Notes: a model not told the origin generated them from the letters alone. 12,987 nt of DNA from Acidimicrobiaceae bacterium (GCA_013044365.1 JABEUP010000135.1:1-12987); one strand, 5' to 3'; shown: positions 6,278-12,987, numbered from the stretch's first letter. Numbers and translations are program-made.

Positions 6278-6877
6278 CTAATAAGAAATAGTGTTCTCGG
6301 GGAATTCGGCAGGGATCCCTAAGGTATGAATTCTTTCAACATACTTAGCAACGATGTCAAACTCCAAATTGACCCGTTCGCCGATATCTCTTTTCCCCAG
6401 TGTAGTCATATAGCTGGTATGAGGAATAAGTGAAACCGTTACGGAATCAATTCCCGCTTTAACAACTGTCAAAGATACGCCGTCGATTGCTATGGATCCC
6501 TTATCAACCAGGTATTTGGCATACCGCGGATCAAATGCGATCACCAATTCCGGCGCCGGCTGTCTGACAATTCCTACGGTATCAACATGACCCTGGACAA
6601 TATGACCACCCAACCGATCAGACACCTGCAGCGGCCTTTCAAAATTCACCAGGTCACCGGGAGAAAGATACCCCAGATTCGTACGAGACAGTGATTCCGT
6701 AATCACATTTGCCGTCCAATCGTCACCGTCAAAATCGACCACTGTGAGACAGCAACCATTGACCGCAATCGACTCTCCCGTTTCGAACGGAGACGGGTTA
6801 CCAGGCCAGCTAAAAGTGAATCGATCCCCGCTATTTGACTTGAAAGAACCGAGCCCTTCCACCAATCCTGTAAACAT
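6278..6877 (-). CDS. ribE: Riboflavin synthase, alpha-chain type
   Basis: Last riboflavin step: two molecules of dimethylribityllumazine are dismutated to riboflavin and aminoribitylaminouracil. The 199-residue product has two lumazine-binding barrels. The first (about 1-87) starts MFTGLVEGLG and has IAVNGCCLTVVDF. The second (about 88-185) has LGGHIVQGHVDTVG and IAIDGVSLTVV. The C-terminal segment is probably the trimerisation helix. ATG follows a strong AGGGAGG with a 6-nt spacer. It is 39 bp after ribD and 5 bp before ribBA. Some schemes call this gene ribC. The second ligand site and the N-terminal motif are intact. Confidence 0.97.
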   Translation of the reverse strand: MFTGLVEGLGSFKSNSGDRFTFSWPGNPSPFETGESIAVNGCCLTVVDFDGDDWTANVITESLSRTNLGYLSPGDLVNFERPLQVSDRLGGHIVQGHVDTVGIVRQPAPELVIAFDPRYAKYLVDKGSIAIDGVSLTVVKAGIDSVTVSLIPHTSYMTTLGKRDIGERVNLEFDIVAKYVERIHTLGIPAEFPENTISY

Positions 6878-6916
6878 AAATAGCCTCCCTAATCTTTTAA
6901 AACAGCTTACGCCTAG

Positions 6917-7942
6917 TTAGAGGGACTGTATCAATTCGGAAGCACGCTGGGACCAGGCCACTATCTCAACGTCATTTCCCAGGGATACCACAGTTTTGGT
7001 TTCTAGCCGTCTCAGACCAGATACAGTCGCAGAACCAGTACCCGAAAAAGCCGACGTACCGTCTGAACCGCCATGCAAAGCAGGAGCTATATGAAATACA
7101 AACTCGTCAATCAAGTCGGCATCAAGAAAACTCTTGGCCAGACTAGCTCCTCCCTCGACTAAGACCTGGAGCACATCGTGGTTTCCAAGATCGCTCAGCA
7201 GTTCACTAGGAGAACCTAAAAATTCCTCAGCGGGCAATACCCTTGACCCTGGGGGTATCTTCCCAAAAACAATACGGCGCGGAGAACGACCGGTATCGGC
7301 AATCCTGACCGTCAGGCGCGGATCATCGATTCTTACGGTATTAGCACCTGTTACTATTACGTCAGACTCCGCCCTGAGCATCTGGACTCGATTCCTGGCA
7401 GCCTCCCCGGTTATCCAGTTGGAACTCCCGTCACTGGATGCAATTCGGCCGTCCAGGGTAACTGCGAGTTTAAGAACCACCCATGGCAACCCCGTCGACC
7501 TTTGTTTCAAATATGGAGCGAGCTGAACCCTGACAGCCTCCTTGGCGACACCGTCTATCACCTCCACGCCATGATCAACCAGATACCGGATTCCTCTCCC
7601 CTTCACTCTTTGATCAGGATCCACTAGCGAAATCACCACCCGGCTCACACCGGCCTCGACAATCGCGCGTGCACATGGTGGAGTCCTGCCATAATGTGAG
7701 CACGGCTCAAGCGTCACATAAAGTGTTGATCCAGCTGCATCAGAACCTGCTTGCGTCAGAGCGTCAATTTCAGCATGGGAACATCCCGGAGTTTGGGTGT
7801 GACCCATGACGAGTCCATTGGCAGTCTCGAGCACAGCCCCAACCCATGGATTGGGCGGCGCCTGCAGACGCGCCTTCTGCGCTTCCTTTATTGCCAGGAG
7901 CATCTTGTCTAACAGACCATCCGGAGAGGACGCATGGCTCAC
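6917..7942 (-). CDS. ribD: Bifunctional diaminohydroxyphosphoribosylaminopyrimidine deaminase / reductase
   Basis: Second and third riboflavin steps after GTP opening. The deaminase domain (about 1-145) has the zinc and proton-shuttle signature HAEIDAL (56-62) and PCSHYGRTPPC (80-90), with Cys81 and Cys90 as ligands. The NADPH-dependent reductase domain (about 150-341) has LKLAVTLDGRIASSDGSSNW, SDVIVTGANTVRIDDPRLTVR and VLVEGGASLAKSFLDADLIDE. Length (341) is slightly below the usual 350-370, mostly from a short segment in the middle of the reductase domain. The GTG start shares its first G with the TAG stop of the MogA/MoaB-like gene (TAGTG), so translation is probably coupled. It is the first riboflavin gene of the unit. 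Confidence 0.97.
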   Translation of the reverse strand: MSHASSPDGLLDKMLLAIKEAQKARLQAPPNPWVGAVLETANGLVMGHTQTPGCSHAEIDALTQAGSDAAGSTLYVTLEPCSHYGRTPPCARAIVEAGVSRVVISLVDPDQRVKGRGIRYLVDHGVEVIDGVAKEAVRVQLAPYLKQRSTGLPWVVLKLAVTLDGRIASSDGSSNWITGEAARNRVQMLRAESDVIVTGANTVRIDDPRLTVRIADTGRSPRRIVFGKIPPGSRVLPAEEFLGSPSELLSDLGNHDVLQVLVEGGASLAKSFLDADLIDEFVFHIAPALHGGSDGTSAFSGTGSATVSGLRRLETKTVVSLGNDVEIVAWSQRASELIQSL

Positions 7943-8433
7943 TAATCGACCCGCTTTACACTCTCATGCCCAGGGGAGGTGCCAGCCAAAAGCTCAAGGG
8001 CATGCGGCACAATATCCAATACTGCTGAAATCGTCTCTTTCGCCCCTTCGGGCGACCCTGGAGTGTTGACAATTAGGGCTGCCCCTCTTGTGCCGGCAAC
8101 CGCTCTCGAAAGCCTCCCGAGCGGAGACACCAGGCGGGCAGCCTCGGCGATCCCGGGAGCTTCCCTGTCGAGAACCAGCTTGGTTCCTTCCGGAGTAAGA
8201 TCTCTGGGACCAAAACCGGTGCCTCCGGTGGTGACGACAAGCCCCTGAAAATTTTCTGCCAGTGCCACCAGGGCGTTAACCACGCTTTCAATCCCATCAG
8301 CGGTAACCTGGCGTTCTATGACGCGGAAACCCGCTTGTGAAAGAACCTCCTCGAGCGCTTGGCCGGAACGGTCCTCACGGGTACCCGCCACCACTCCGTC
8401 GGAGACGGTCAACACCTTCGCCTGCAGTTCCAT
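7942..8433 (-). CDS. MogA/MoaB-family molybdopterin-binding protein
   Basis: Expected to act in molybdenum cofactor synthesis by adenylylating molybdopterin before metal insertion. The 163-residue single-domain protein shows VLTVSDG (7-13), the signature TTGGTGFGPRDLTPEGT (68-84), DREAPGIAEAAR (89-100) and IVNTPGSPEGA (121-131). These match the MogA/MoaB (MoCF-binding) family; MogA and MoaB cannot be told apart safely here. Its ATG overlaps the TAA of rpe (TAATG), with GAGAGG 8 nt upstream, and its own TAG overlaps the ribD start. Thus a cofactor gene of another pathway is locked between rpe and ribD by single-base overlaps. A CinA-like role is unlikely because no second domain is present. 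Confidence 0.88.
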   Translation of the reverse strand: MELQAKVLTVSDGVVAGTREDRSGQALEEVLSQAGFRVIERQVTADGIESVVNALVALAENFQGLVVTTGGTGFGPRDLTPEGTKLVLDREAPGIAEAARLVSPLGRLSRAVAGTRGAALIVNTPGSPEGAKETISAVLDIVPHALELLAGTSPGHESVKRVD

Positions 8434-9101
8434 TATTTCAACCTCTCCGATGCCCGAGTGGCGGCCTGCTTCAAATCTCTTATTGCCTGGGCTGGATCGG
8501 GCTTGCCAAAAACCGCCGAACCGGCCACAAATACATCCGCACCGCTAAGACGCGATGCCCCGATGGTCTCCAAAGAGATTCCACCGTCTATCTCGAGGAT
8601 GATGTTAGCCCCACTTGCGGCAACGAGTTCCTTGGCCCGCCGTAAAGAATCCAATACCGCCGGGATGAATGACTGGCCGGCGAAACCAGGAAACACGCTC
8701 ATTACAAGAAGGAGATCCAGGTGTGGAATGTACTGTGAATAGTCTTCAAACCTGGCATCGGGGTTTACAGCCAATCCAGCCTTCATACCAAGGTCATGAG
8801 CCATTTTTATAAGTTCGAAGGTACGTCCGACTTCAAAATGGAATGAGACGGAATCTGCTCCGGCCTTGGCGAAATCTCCCAGATAATCCCAAGGATCGGT
8901 AATCATAAGATGGCAGTCCAGGTAGTTCTTGGTATGACGCCTTACCGAGGCAACCACCGGAGCCCCGATAGTCAAATTCGGGACAAAGTGGCCATCCATC
9001 ACGTCAACATGTATCCAGGAGCATTCTGACTCGACGCTATGTATGGCTTCACCCAGATAAGCAAAGTCAGCCGACAATATCGATGGAGCGATCTCAATCA
9101 C
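8433..9101 (-). CDS. rpe: Ribulose-phosphate 3-epimerase
   Basis: Interconverts ribulose-5-phosphate and xylulose-5-phosphate in the pentose phosphate pathway. The 222-residue TIM-barrel protein shows APSILSADF (5-13), the metal and catalytic residues in IHVDVMDGHFVPN (His31, Asp33), DCHLMI (His64), the phosphate loop region MSVFPGFAGQSF (134-145) and EIDGGI (Asp172). Start is GTG at 9101 with AGGA 7 nt upstream; the product starts at the usual place for the family. It is 43 bp after fmt and overlaps the next gene by 1 nt. Ribulose-5-phosphate is also the substrate of the RibB half of RibBA, so its place before the riboflavin genes is metabolically sensible. Confidence 0.97.
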   Translation of the reverse strand: MIEIAPSILSADFAYLGEAIHSVESECSWIHVDVMDGHFVPNLTIGAPVVASVRRHTKNYLDCHLMITDPWDYLGDFAKAGADSVSFHFEVGRTFELIKMAHDLGMKAGLAVNPDARFEDYSQYIPHLDLLLVMSVFPGFAGQSFIPAVLDSLRRAKELVAASGANIILEIDGGISLETIGASRLSGADVFVAGSAVFGKPDPAQAIRDLKQAATRASERLK

Positions 9102-9144
9102 AGCTAAATCCTAACAATACGAGCACACCGACAGTGATTAGTTA

Positions 9145-10023
9145 TTAGATAAAGCGTAAGCCTTGGGCGTTCTTGGTACCATTTGTCCAGTCTTTGGCCG
9201 ACATCACACGTTTGTTCTCCGGTTGCACCGACTGCAGTTCCACAATCCCCAACCCAGTTCCGACAGCTGCGCCTGATATCTGTCCGGGAGAGAGCACAAG
9301 CAAATTATCCGGCGATTGAGAAGCTGCGAAAATCTTGAAACGGGAACCTTCGAGCGTCGTCCAGGCACGTCCAAGTCTAATCTTTCTAAGCACCTCATCA
9401 CTGGTTTTCTCCCAGTCGATACGCAGATTCTCGACAGTCAGCTTATGGGCATAAGTAGGTTCCCCAATTTGATCTGTTGCCCGGGCAAAGGCCTCTTCGC
9501 CCATTGAGAGCTCCGAACCAAGGGCTTCGTTCGCAAGCTGACTTAACGCCTTAGAAAGCTCTTCGAGAGTCATCACAGAGTTAAGAGGCATTTTCCTGGT
9601 CTGGTAAATCGGACCTGCATCCAGTTCGCTGACAAGCTTCATGACGCAGATGCCGGTTTCTGGATCCCCTGCCAGTATGGCTCGCTCCATCGGAGCCGCT
9701 CCGCGCCAGCGCGGAAGCAGAGAAAAGTGAAGATTGATAAACAGCCCTTTATCCAACAGTGCGTCTGAAATCAGCTTGCCGTACGCCACCACTACCGCCA
9801 GATCAAATTCTTTATCCAAGAGGATCTTTGGATCGTGGGAAACTTCAATGCCCAGCTCACGCGCAAGAACCTTGACCGGGGACGGAGTAAGAGCAGATCC
9901 GCGGCCTCGCTTCTTGTCTTCACCGGTCACCACAACAGGAATTTCATAACCGGCATCTACCAGATAAGCAAGGGTTGAGGTCGAGATTTGTGGCGTACCA
10001 AGAAATGCAATTTTACGAATCAC
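9145..10023 (-). CDS. fmt: Methionyl-tRNA formyltransferase
   Basis: Formylates initiator Met-tRNA with 10-formyltetrahydrofolate, needed for bacterial translation start. The 292-residue product has the catalytic domain (about 1-185) with IAFLGTPQIS (5-14), INLHFSLLPRWRGAAP (96-111; Asn97 and His99 expected catalytic), GDPETGI and LDAGPIY (Asp135 expected catalytic). A C-terminal tRNA-binding OB-type domain follows (about 195-292). It is a little shorter than the common 305-315 residues. GTG start at 10023 with CGAGG 8 nt upstream. It begins 25 bp after def, the enzyme that removes the formyl group, an arrangement widely conserved in bacteria. The rsmB gene often found after fmt in actinobacteria is absent here. 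Confidence 0.96.
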   Translation of the reverse strand: MIRKIAFLGTPQISTSTLAYLVDAGYEIPVVVTGEDKKRGRGSALTPSPVKVLARELGIEVSHDPKILLDKEFDLAVVVAYGKLISDALLDKGLFINLHFSLLPRWRGAAPMERAILAGDPETGICVMKLVSELDAGPIYQTRKMPLNSVMTLEELSKALSQLANEALGSELSMGEEAFARATDQIGEPTYAHKLTVENLRIDWEKTSDEVLRKIRLGRAWTTLEGSRFKIFAASQSPDNLLVLSPGQISGAAVGTGLGIVELQSVQPENKRVMSAKDWTNGTKNAQGLRFI

Positions 10024-10048
10024 GCTGAAGGCCTCGAGGTCAAATGAA

Positions 10049-10579
10049 CTATTCCCCGCCCAAAATCTTGCGCTTGGCCTTTTCCTGGTCTTGATTCAAC
10101 GCCTGAGAACGGAGCAATTTCATCGCCTGCTTGTATTGATCCGGATCGAGCCTCTCTACCAGAAGAATCCCGTCAAGGTGGTCTGTCTCGTGTTGAAAAA
10201 CCCGTCCCAAAAGCTCAGAACCTTCTAATTGGATTCCGTTACCGTCGAGATCCATTCCCTCAATCAGGACGTGGTTGGGTCTCCGAATCGGCCAGAAAAG
10301 CCCGGGAACCGAAAGACACCCTTCCTCATAGGTCCACTCACCGCTTGATTCGGTAATCCTTCCATTTAGGACTACCGATGGACCGTCTCCGATGTCGTAT
10401 ACGAAAAGCCTCTTTTGGATGCCGACCTGTGTTGCTGCAAGTCCAACCCCTGGTGCCTCATGCATTGTCTCGATCATATCCTCGACCAAGCGCACGACAG
10501 ACTCGTCGATATTATCGATGTCAGGGGTGACCTGCCGCAGGACAGGATCCCCGTAAGTTCTTATTGGAAACGTCGCCAC
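10049..10579 (-). CDS. def: Peptide deformylase
   Basis: Removes the N-formyl group from nascent proteins. From the GTG at 10579 the product has 176 residues and begins VATFPIRTYGDPVLRQ, the normal N-terminus of actinobacterial deformylases. All three motifs are intact: GVGLAATQVG (44-53, Gln51), EGCLS (86-90, metal ligand Cys88) and QHETDHLDG (129-137, ligands His130 and His134, catalytic Glu131). The C-terminus is a Lys/Glu-rich helix. The frame is open further up (ATG at 10606, another start at 10666), but that extra sequence does not look like the family and has no ribosome-binding site. A TATTAT box ends 6 nt before the GTG, so the mRNA may be leaderless. First gene of the large minus-strand unit. 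Confidence 0.95.
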   Translation of the reverse strand: MATFPIRTYGDPVLRQVTPDIDNIDESVVRLVEDMIETMHEAPGVGLAATQVGIQKRLFVYDIGDGPSVVLNGRITESSGEWTYEEGCLSVPGLFWPIRRPNHVLIEGMDLDGNGIQLEGSELLGRVFQHETDHLDGILLVERLDPDQYKQAMKLLRSQALNQDQEKAKRKILGGE

Positions 10580-10591
10580 ATACCCATAATA
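10580..10591 (-). promoter_or_regulatory. Possible -10 element of the def operon
   Basis: On the minus strand TATTAT is followed by GGGTAT and then the GTG of def. A -10 box at this distance would put the transcript start at or within a base or two of the GTG, giving leaderless mRNA, which is common in actinobacteria. No good -35 hexamer is seen, and no strong ribosome-binding site precedes the GTG. This is inference from spacing. Confidence 0.35.
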
Positions 10592-10683
10592 GACGGACAC
10601 AGACATTTCGAGATTGGTCGGCTCTCGCAGTGAAAAAAACACCGGGTGGCTGCCGCAATTCACCACCTAGTTTCCGGCCAGGC

Positions 10684-10715
10684 CATATTAAGTTCCAATA
10701 TGTGACGCCAATATG
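10684..10715. repeat. Inverted and direct repeat cluster (CATATT / CCAATATG)
   Basis: CATATT (10684-10689) and AATATG (10697-10702) form an inverted repeat with a 7-nt spacer. CCAATATG occurs twice (10695-10702 and 10708-10715), 5 nt apart. The cluster is about 105-135 bp upstream of the def start and could be a protein-binding site; no regulator is identified. Confidence 0.4.
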
Positions 10716-10767
10716 CAAACTCGGAGATGAGGCTGAAGGGCACATCTACCGAGCTTTCTTCCATTTT

Positions 10768-10786
10768 TGAAATTCTATATATTTCA
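10768..10786. repeat. TGAAAT-N7-ATTTCA inverted repeat
   Basis: A perfect 6-bp inverted repeat around the AT-rich spacer TCTATAT, about 190 bp upstream of def. The symmetry and the AT-rich centre are operator-like or may overlap a promoter (TATATA). No match to a known operator is claimed. Confidence 0.35.
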
Positions 10787-11077
10787 ATCACCCAACCTCC
10801 CTACCCCATTAACTCTCTGAAGGTGACGGCCCCTGCCGTTAAGAGCTGCTTCAGCCATCGGCAAAGAGGCATAACAGTTGCCCAGTTACAGTGCCCGGAT
10901 TATTGACCCTGTGGTCGCTGAGCGGGAATGTCTACCCTCGGAGTCGAAATTCGGTTAGCTCATGAGTGCATGCGTCTGCTGTCCTGCGCACCGCACAACC
11001 CTTCCGGGAGTCTCGATCATGGTGGCACACTTTACAGCCAGGATCCGGCATATCCCAGCCTTTGACATCCCTGAAAC

Positions 11078-11705
11078 TCAGTCCGGGATTTGATGCAGAC
11101 CGCGAGCCTGAGCGCGCAGAACATCGAGCGTCGCTCTAACACATTCGGGATCGAACTGGATGCCAGCGTGCTCTTCTATGTAGGCTATCGCCTCATCCGA
11201 AGTGTAGAACAACTCTCGGTAGATCCGTGGACTAGTCAATGCGTCATAAACATCCACCACGGCGAGCAACCGTCCGAACAGCGGGATCTGCTCGCCAGCG
11301 AGCCCGTCTGGGTATCCTGTGCCGTGTCCCAGCGTTCATGGTGGGCCCGGACTCCCGCTGCCATGAGAGCCAGGCCTGGCGAGATATCCATTAGCACCTC
11401 CGCCCCAATGGCAGAATGGCGCTGCACCTCGGTTCTCTCCTCGGGAGTGAGCGGGCCAGCCTTGGCTAGGATTTCGGGCTTGATGCCAAGTTTACCGATG
11501 TCGTGGATGACGCCCGCGTGTGCGACAAGCAGACGATCGGGACGACTGAGATCCAGCTGTGCGGCAATCAGAGGCCAGCAAGACCACCTACCCGTTCAGA
11601 GTGGCCGCCGGTCGGCTCATCATAATCGATTAGAGCCTTATTGAGCGCTTGAACAATCGACTTTCGATAGAACTTGTCTTCAGTGGGCTCCACACCCTTC
11701 GGCAT
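11078..11705 (-). pseudogene. HD-GYP domain protein broken by two frameshifts
   Basis: HD-GYP proteins degrade cyclic di-GMP. Reading from ATG 11705 (GGGGAG 5 nt upstream) gives MPKGVEPTEDKFYRKSIVQA, then IDYDEPTGGHSERVGGLAG, after which the frame hits TGA at 11570. Shifting frame near 11571-11574 restores IAAQLDLS, VIHDIGKLGIKPEIL (the HD motif), GPLTPEERTEVQRHSAIGAE and VRAHHERWD. A second shift at about 11324-11325 restores GTGYPDGLAGEQIPLFGR (the GYP motif), VVDVYDALTSPRIYR and AGIQFDPECV to the TGA at 11078. Each break is equivalent to one missing base (or two extra). Repaired, the product is about 207-209 residues and has all the expected metal and GYP motifs, so decay is recent, or the breaks are sequencing errors. 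No partner domain is present. Confidence 0.85.
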
Positions 11706-12120
11706 GCCAGCTCCCCTCGCTCACAAGGTGCCCCAGGACCGGCAAGAATTTATGAGTTCAATCCAAACCGGCGACTTATTCGCATTAATGCCACCCTAGT
11801 TAACTTTTTCTCACTAATGCTTACACCCATTCTCAAGGGTTCCACCCTCAGACGTGAAAGGAACCAGACCAGTTGTGAACTTGCTGCGGTGTCACCTGTG
11901 TTCTAGCTGAAAGTTGCCAACTGCGAACGGATGCAAGACAGATATAAGAAGAATAGGTTTGAACCGGCTAAGGCAACCTTCCCACAATCAACTGTAAATA
12001 GAGACCGAACTTTGACTTTCTGGGTGTCCAGGACTCTTTAGTTTCAGTTTTCCCACCATTGTGTCAATACTTTTTTCCGACCTTTCGTAAATGTCAAACT
12101 TCTTTAGCTATTTCCTGAAA

Positions 12121-12158
12121 ACCGGGACCCGGTACCTTCAAATTAATTGAGTTCTCAA
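12121..12158. repeat. Cluster of short palindromes
   Basis: Within 38 bp lie ACCGGGACCCGGT (symmetric except for its central base), the overlapping GGTACC, AATTAATT, and TTGAG-TT-CTCAA. The first has too small a loop for an RNA hairpin, so a DNA-binding site is more likely than a terminator. Position is about 220-255 bp upstream of the PAS gene. Confidence 0.3.
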
Positions 12159-12327
12159 GTGTGCCGTAGCCTTTGGCATGTTGAGGTTTGTGAAGTGGAA
12201 ATACCATCCAAGAGCTTTGTACGGTTGCCAGATGGGTCAATTATCTATCCCAGGAGCTGAGCTACTTTAACTCTGTCGTTTGCAGGAAGCAAATAACACC
12301 TTCAGTATTCCCGTTAACTTCGCCTAG

Positions 12328-12333
12328 TACAAT
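12328..12333 (+). promoter_or_regulatory. Possible -10 element of the PAS gene
   Basis: TACAAT on the plus strand, 42 bp upstream of the ATG at 12376. A matching -35 box is not clear. It would give a leader of roughly 35 nt containing the AGGAG ribosome-binding site at 12366-12370. Confidence 0.3.
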
Positions 12334-12375
12334 AGTTTAACTGCCACTAAATATGCGCGCTTACTAGGAGACAAG

Positions 12376-12987
12376 ATGCACGAGGAAGACGGCGAAGGTA
12401 GTGCCCGCGGCACCTGGAAAGCTGGGGAAGAGTCCGCCCGCCTACGCGGTGCGGCGCTGTTCGCTCACAGTAGTGACGCAATTGTAGACATAGATCCGGC
12501 CGGGGTGATCACAGCATTCAGTCCAGCCGCGGAACGACTGCTGGGGCACAGAGCTGGAGATATAGTCGGTAACCCACTGGGCATGCTGCTGTCCGACCGG
12601 ACCCCGGAAGAGGTAGCGACGATACGAGCTAACCTGGCGGGCCAACAGGACGTAGAACCCTTTCTCGCCAAATACCGACATCCCGACGGCAATGTGCTCG
12701 AGCTGTCGCTAACAGCGGTACCCCTGACTCACCCAGACGGTAGTCCCGCCGGAATCACCGTCATCCACCGGGATCTCACTGCTCTTCACCGCTCACAAGC
12801 CGCTTTGGCCGCAAGCGAAGCGCGCTACCGCACCATGATCGACTCCGCTCACGAAGGAATCATGGGGCTCGACATGGAGCAACGGTTCACCTTTGTCAAC
12901 GCCCGAATTGCGGAGATGTTCGGCTACACGGTCGAGGAGCTGACTGGGTTGTCGTTGGGTGCCATCACCTTCCCCGAGGACGAGCAC
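12376..12987 (+). CDS. N-terminal part of a multi-PAS sensor protein (3' end outside the window)
   Basis: An uninterrupted frame of 204 codons from ATG 12376 to the window edge, preceded by AGGAG with a 5-nt spacer. The first 20 residues are polar. A first PAS domain (about residues 25-145) shows FAHSSDAIVDIDPAGVITAF, SPAAERLLGH, a KYRHPDGNVLELSLTAVPL strand pair and ITVIHRDLTALHRSQ at its exit. After a short linker helix (AALAASEARYRTM), a second PAS domain begins at about residue 155 with GIMGLDMEQRFTFVN and IAEMFGYTVEELTG. No membrane segment is seen, so it looks cytoplasmic. The output domain lies outside the window; histidine kinase, GGDEF/EAL or HD-GYP are all possible. The divergent HD-GYP remnant makes a cyclic-di-GMP output attractive but unproven. 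Its GC content is higher than that of the spacer before it. Confidence 0.85.
   Translation, partial: MHEEDGEGSARGTWKAGEESARLRGAALFAHSSDAIVDIDPAGVITAFSPAAERLLGHRAGDIVGNPLGMLLSDRTPEEVATIRANLAGQQDVEPFLAKYRHPDGNVLELSLTAVPLTHPDGSPAGITVIHRDLTALHRSQAALAASEARYRTMIDSAHEGIMGLDMEQRFTFVNARIAEMFGYTVEELTGLSLGAITFPEDEH

Larger units (their letters stand above)
10667..11077. other. Gene-free stretch upstream of def with short inverted repeats
   Basis: No convincing gene was recognised on either strand. The half nearest def holds two short symmetric motifs: CATATT/AATATG with an 8-bp direct repeat CCAATATG (10684-10715), and TGAAAT/ATTTCA around 7 nt (10768-10786). The rest (about 10800-11077) has only short open frames of about 40 codons without family resemblance or clear ribosome-binding sites. 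Regulation of the def unit and the end of the HD-GYP gene presumably lie here. Confidence 0.5.
11706..12375. other. 670-bp gene-free spacer between the divergent HD-GYP remnant and the PAS gene
   Basis: AT-richer than the flanking genes. An 85-codon plus-strand open frame at 11649-11906 has no recognisable similarity and overlaps the HD-GYP start, so it is not called. The stretch holds several short palindromes: GCATTAATGC (11782-11791), ACCGGGACCCGGT (12121-12133), TTGAGTTCTCAA (12147-12158) and TTTGC-AGGAA-GCAAA (12279-12293). It should contain the promoters of both divergent genes. No tRNA, transposon remnant or CRISPR was seen. Confidence 0.5.

Noticed and set aside
7134..7526. 130-codon plus-strand open frame opposite ribD
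   Set aside because: Antisense shadow of ribD, without recognisable motifs.
10580..10666. N-terminally extended def start (10666 or 10606)
   Set aside because: The extension is unlike peptide deformylases and lacks a ribosome-binding site; the GTG at 10579 matches the family N-terminus.
10592..10900. FMN riboswitch upstream of the riboflavin-containing unit
   Set aside because: No conserved RFN-type sequence blocks were recognised here or before any rib gene.
11090..11644. 184-codon plus-strand open frame
   Set aside because: It is antisense to the HD-GYP remnant, whose motifs are unmistakable on the minus strand.
11649..11906. 85-codon plus-strand open frame in the spacer
   Set aside because: No family resemblance, no clear ribosome-binding site, and it overlaps the HD-GYP start on the other strand.
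12442..12987. Several minus-strand open frames at the right edge
   Set aside because: They are shadows of the plus-strand PAS gene, which is open for 204 codons and has clear domain motifs.

Overview
The window reads as a chromosomal segment of a mid-GC actinobacterium. The pointers are an actinobacterial-type DUF1844 gene beside infC, a variant cold-shock-like protein, a GT87/DUF2029 membrane glycosyltransferase, GTG starts, and the gene order def-fmt-rpe-(mog)-ribD-ribE-ribBA-ribH-hisG. This order fits Acidimicrobiia best, but that is inferred from memory of gene order and was not tested by a search.

Left part (1-3375). The C-terminal end of a membrane glycosyltransferase enters on the plus strand and converges on a minus-strand translation operon: infC (IF3), rpmI (L35), rplT (L20) and a SpoU/TrmH-family rRNA 2'-O-methyltransferase. 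infC has no ATG, GTG or TTG start that would keep its conserved N-terminus. An ATA codon lies 9 nt after a perfect AAGGAG, just downstream of a 10-bp hairpin with a GAGA loop. A small DUF1844 gene runs divergently from infC on the plus strand.

Middle part (3372-10579). Ten tightly packed minus-strand genes look like one transcription unit, in transcription order: def, fmt, rpe, a MogA/MoaB-family gene, ribD, ribE, ribBA, ribH, hisG and a cold-shock-domain-like gene. Five junctions are 5 nt or tighter (overlaps of 1 nt, direct abutment or a 5-nt gap). The unit holds N-formyl-methionine addition and removal (fmt, def), the complete set of named riboflavin enzymes (RibA/B, D, E, H), the pentose-phosphate epimerase that supplies ribulose-5-phosphate for the RibB reaction, and the first step of histidine synthesis. 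No FMN riboswitch was recognised. Its last gene shares a 4-bp stop-codon overlap with the converging DUF1844 gene.

Right part (10580-12987). This is a looser, accessory-looking region: a 0.5-kb upstream region of def with short inverted repeats, a minus-strand HD-GYP phosphodiesterase gene broken by two frameshifts, a 670-bp spacer rich in short palindromes, and the first 204 codons of a plus-strand protein with two PAS domains that runs off the end. The PAS protein and the HD-GYP remnant together suggest a (partly decayed) cyclic-di-GMP signalling locus.

No mobile element, CRISPR array, tRNA or rRNA gene was recognised. The most interesting signals are the non-canonical infC start with its structured leader, the adjacent methyltransferase that also lacks a canonical start for its conserved N-terminus, and the doubly frameshifted HD-GYP gene.
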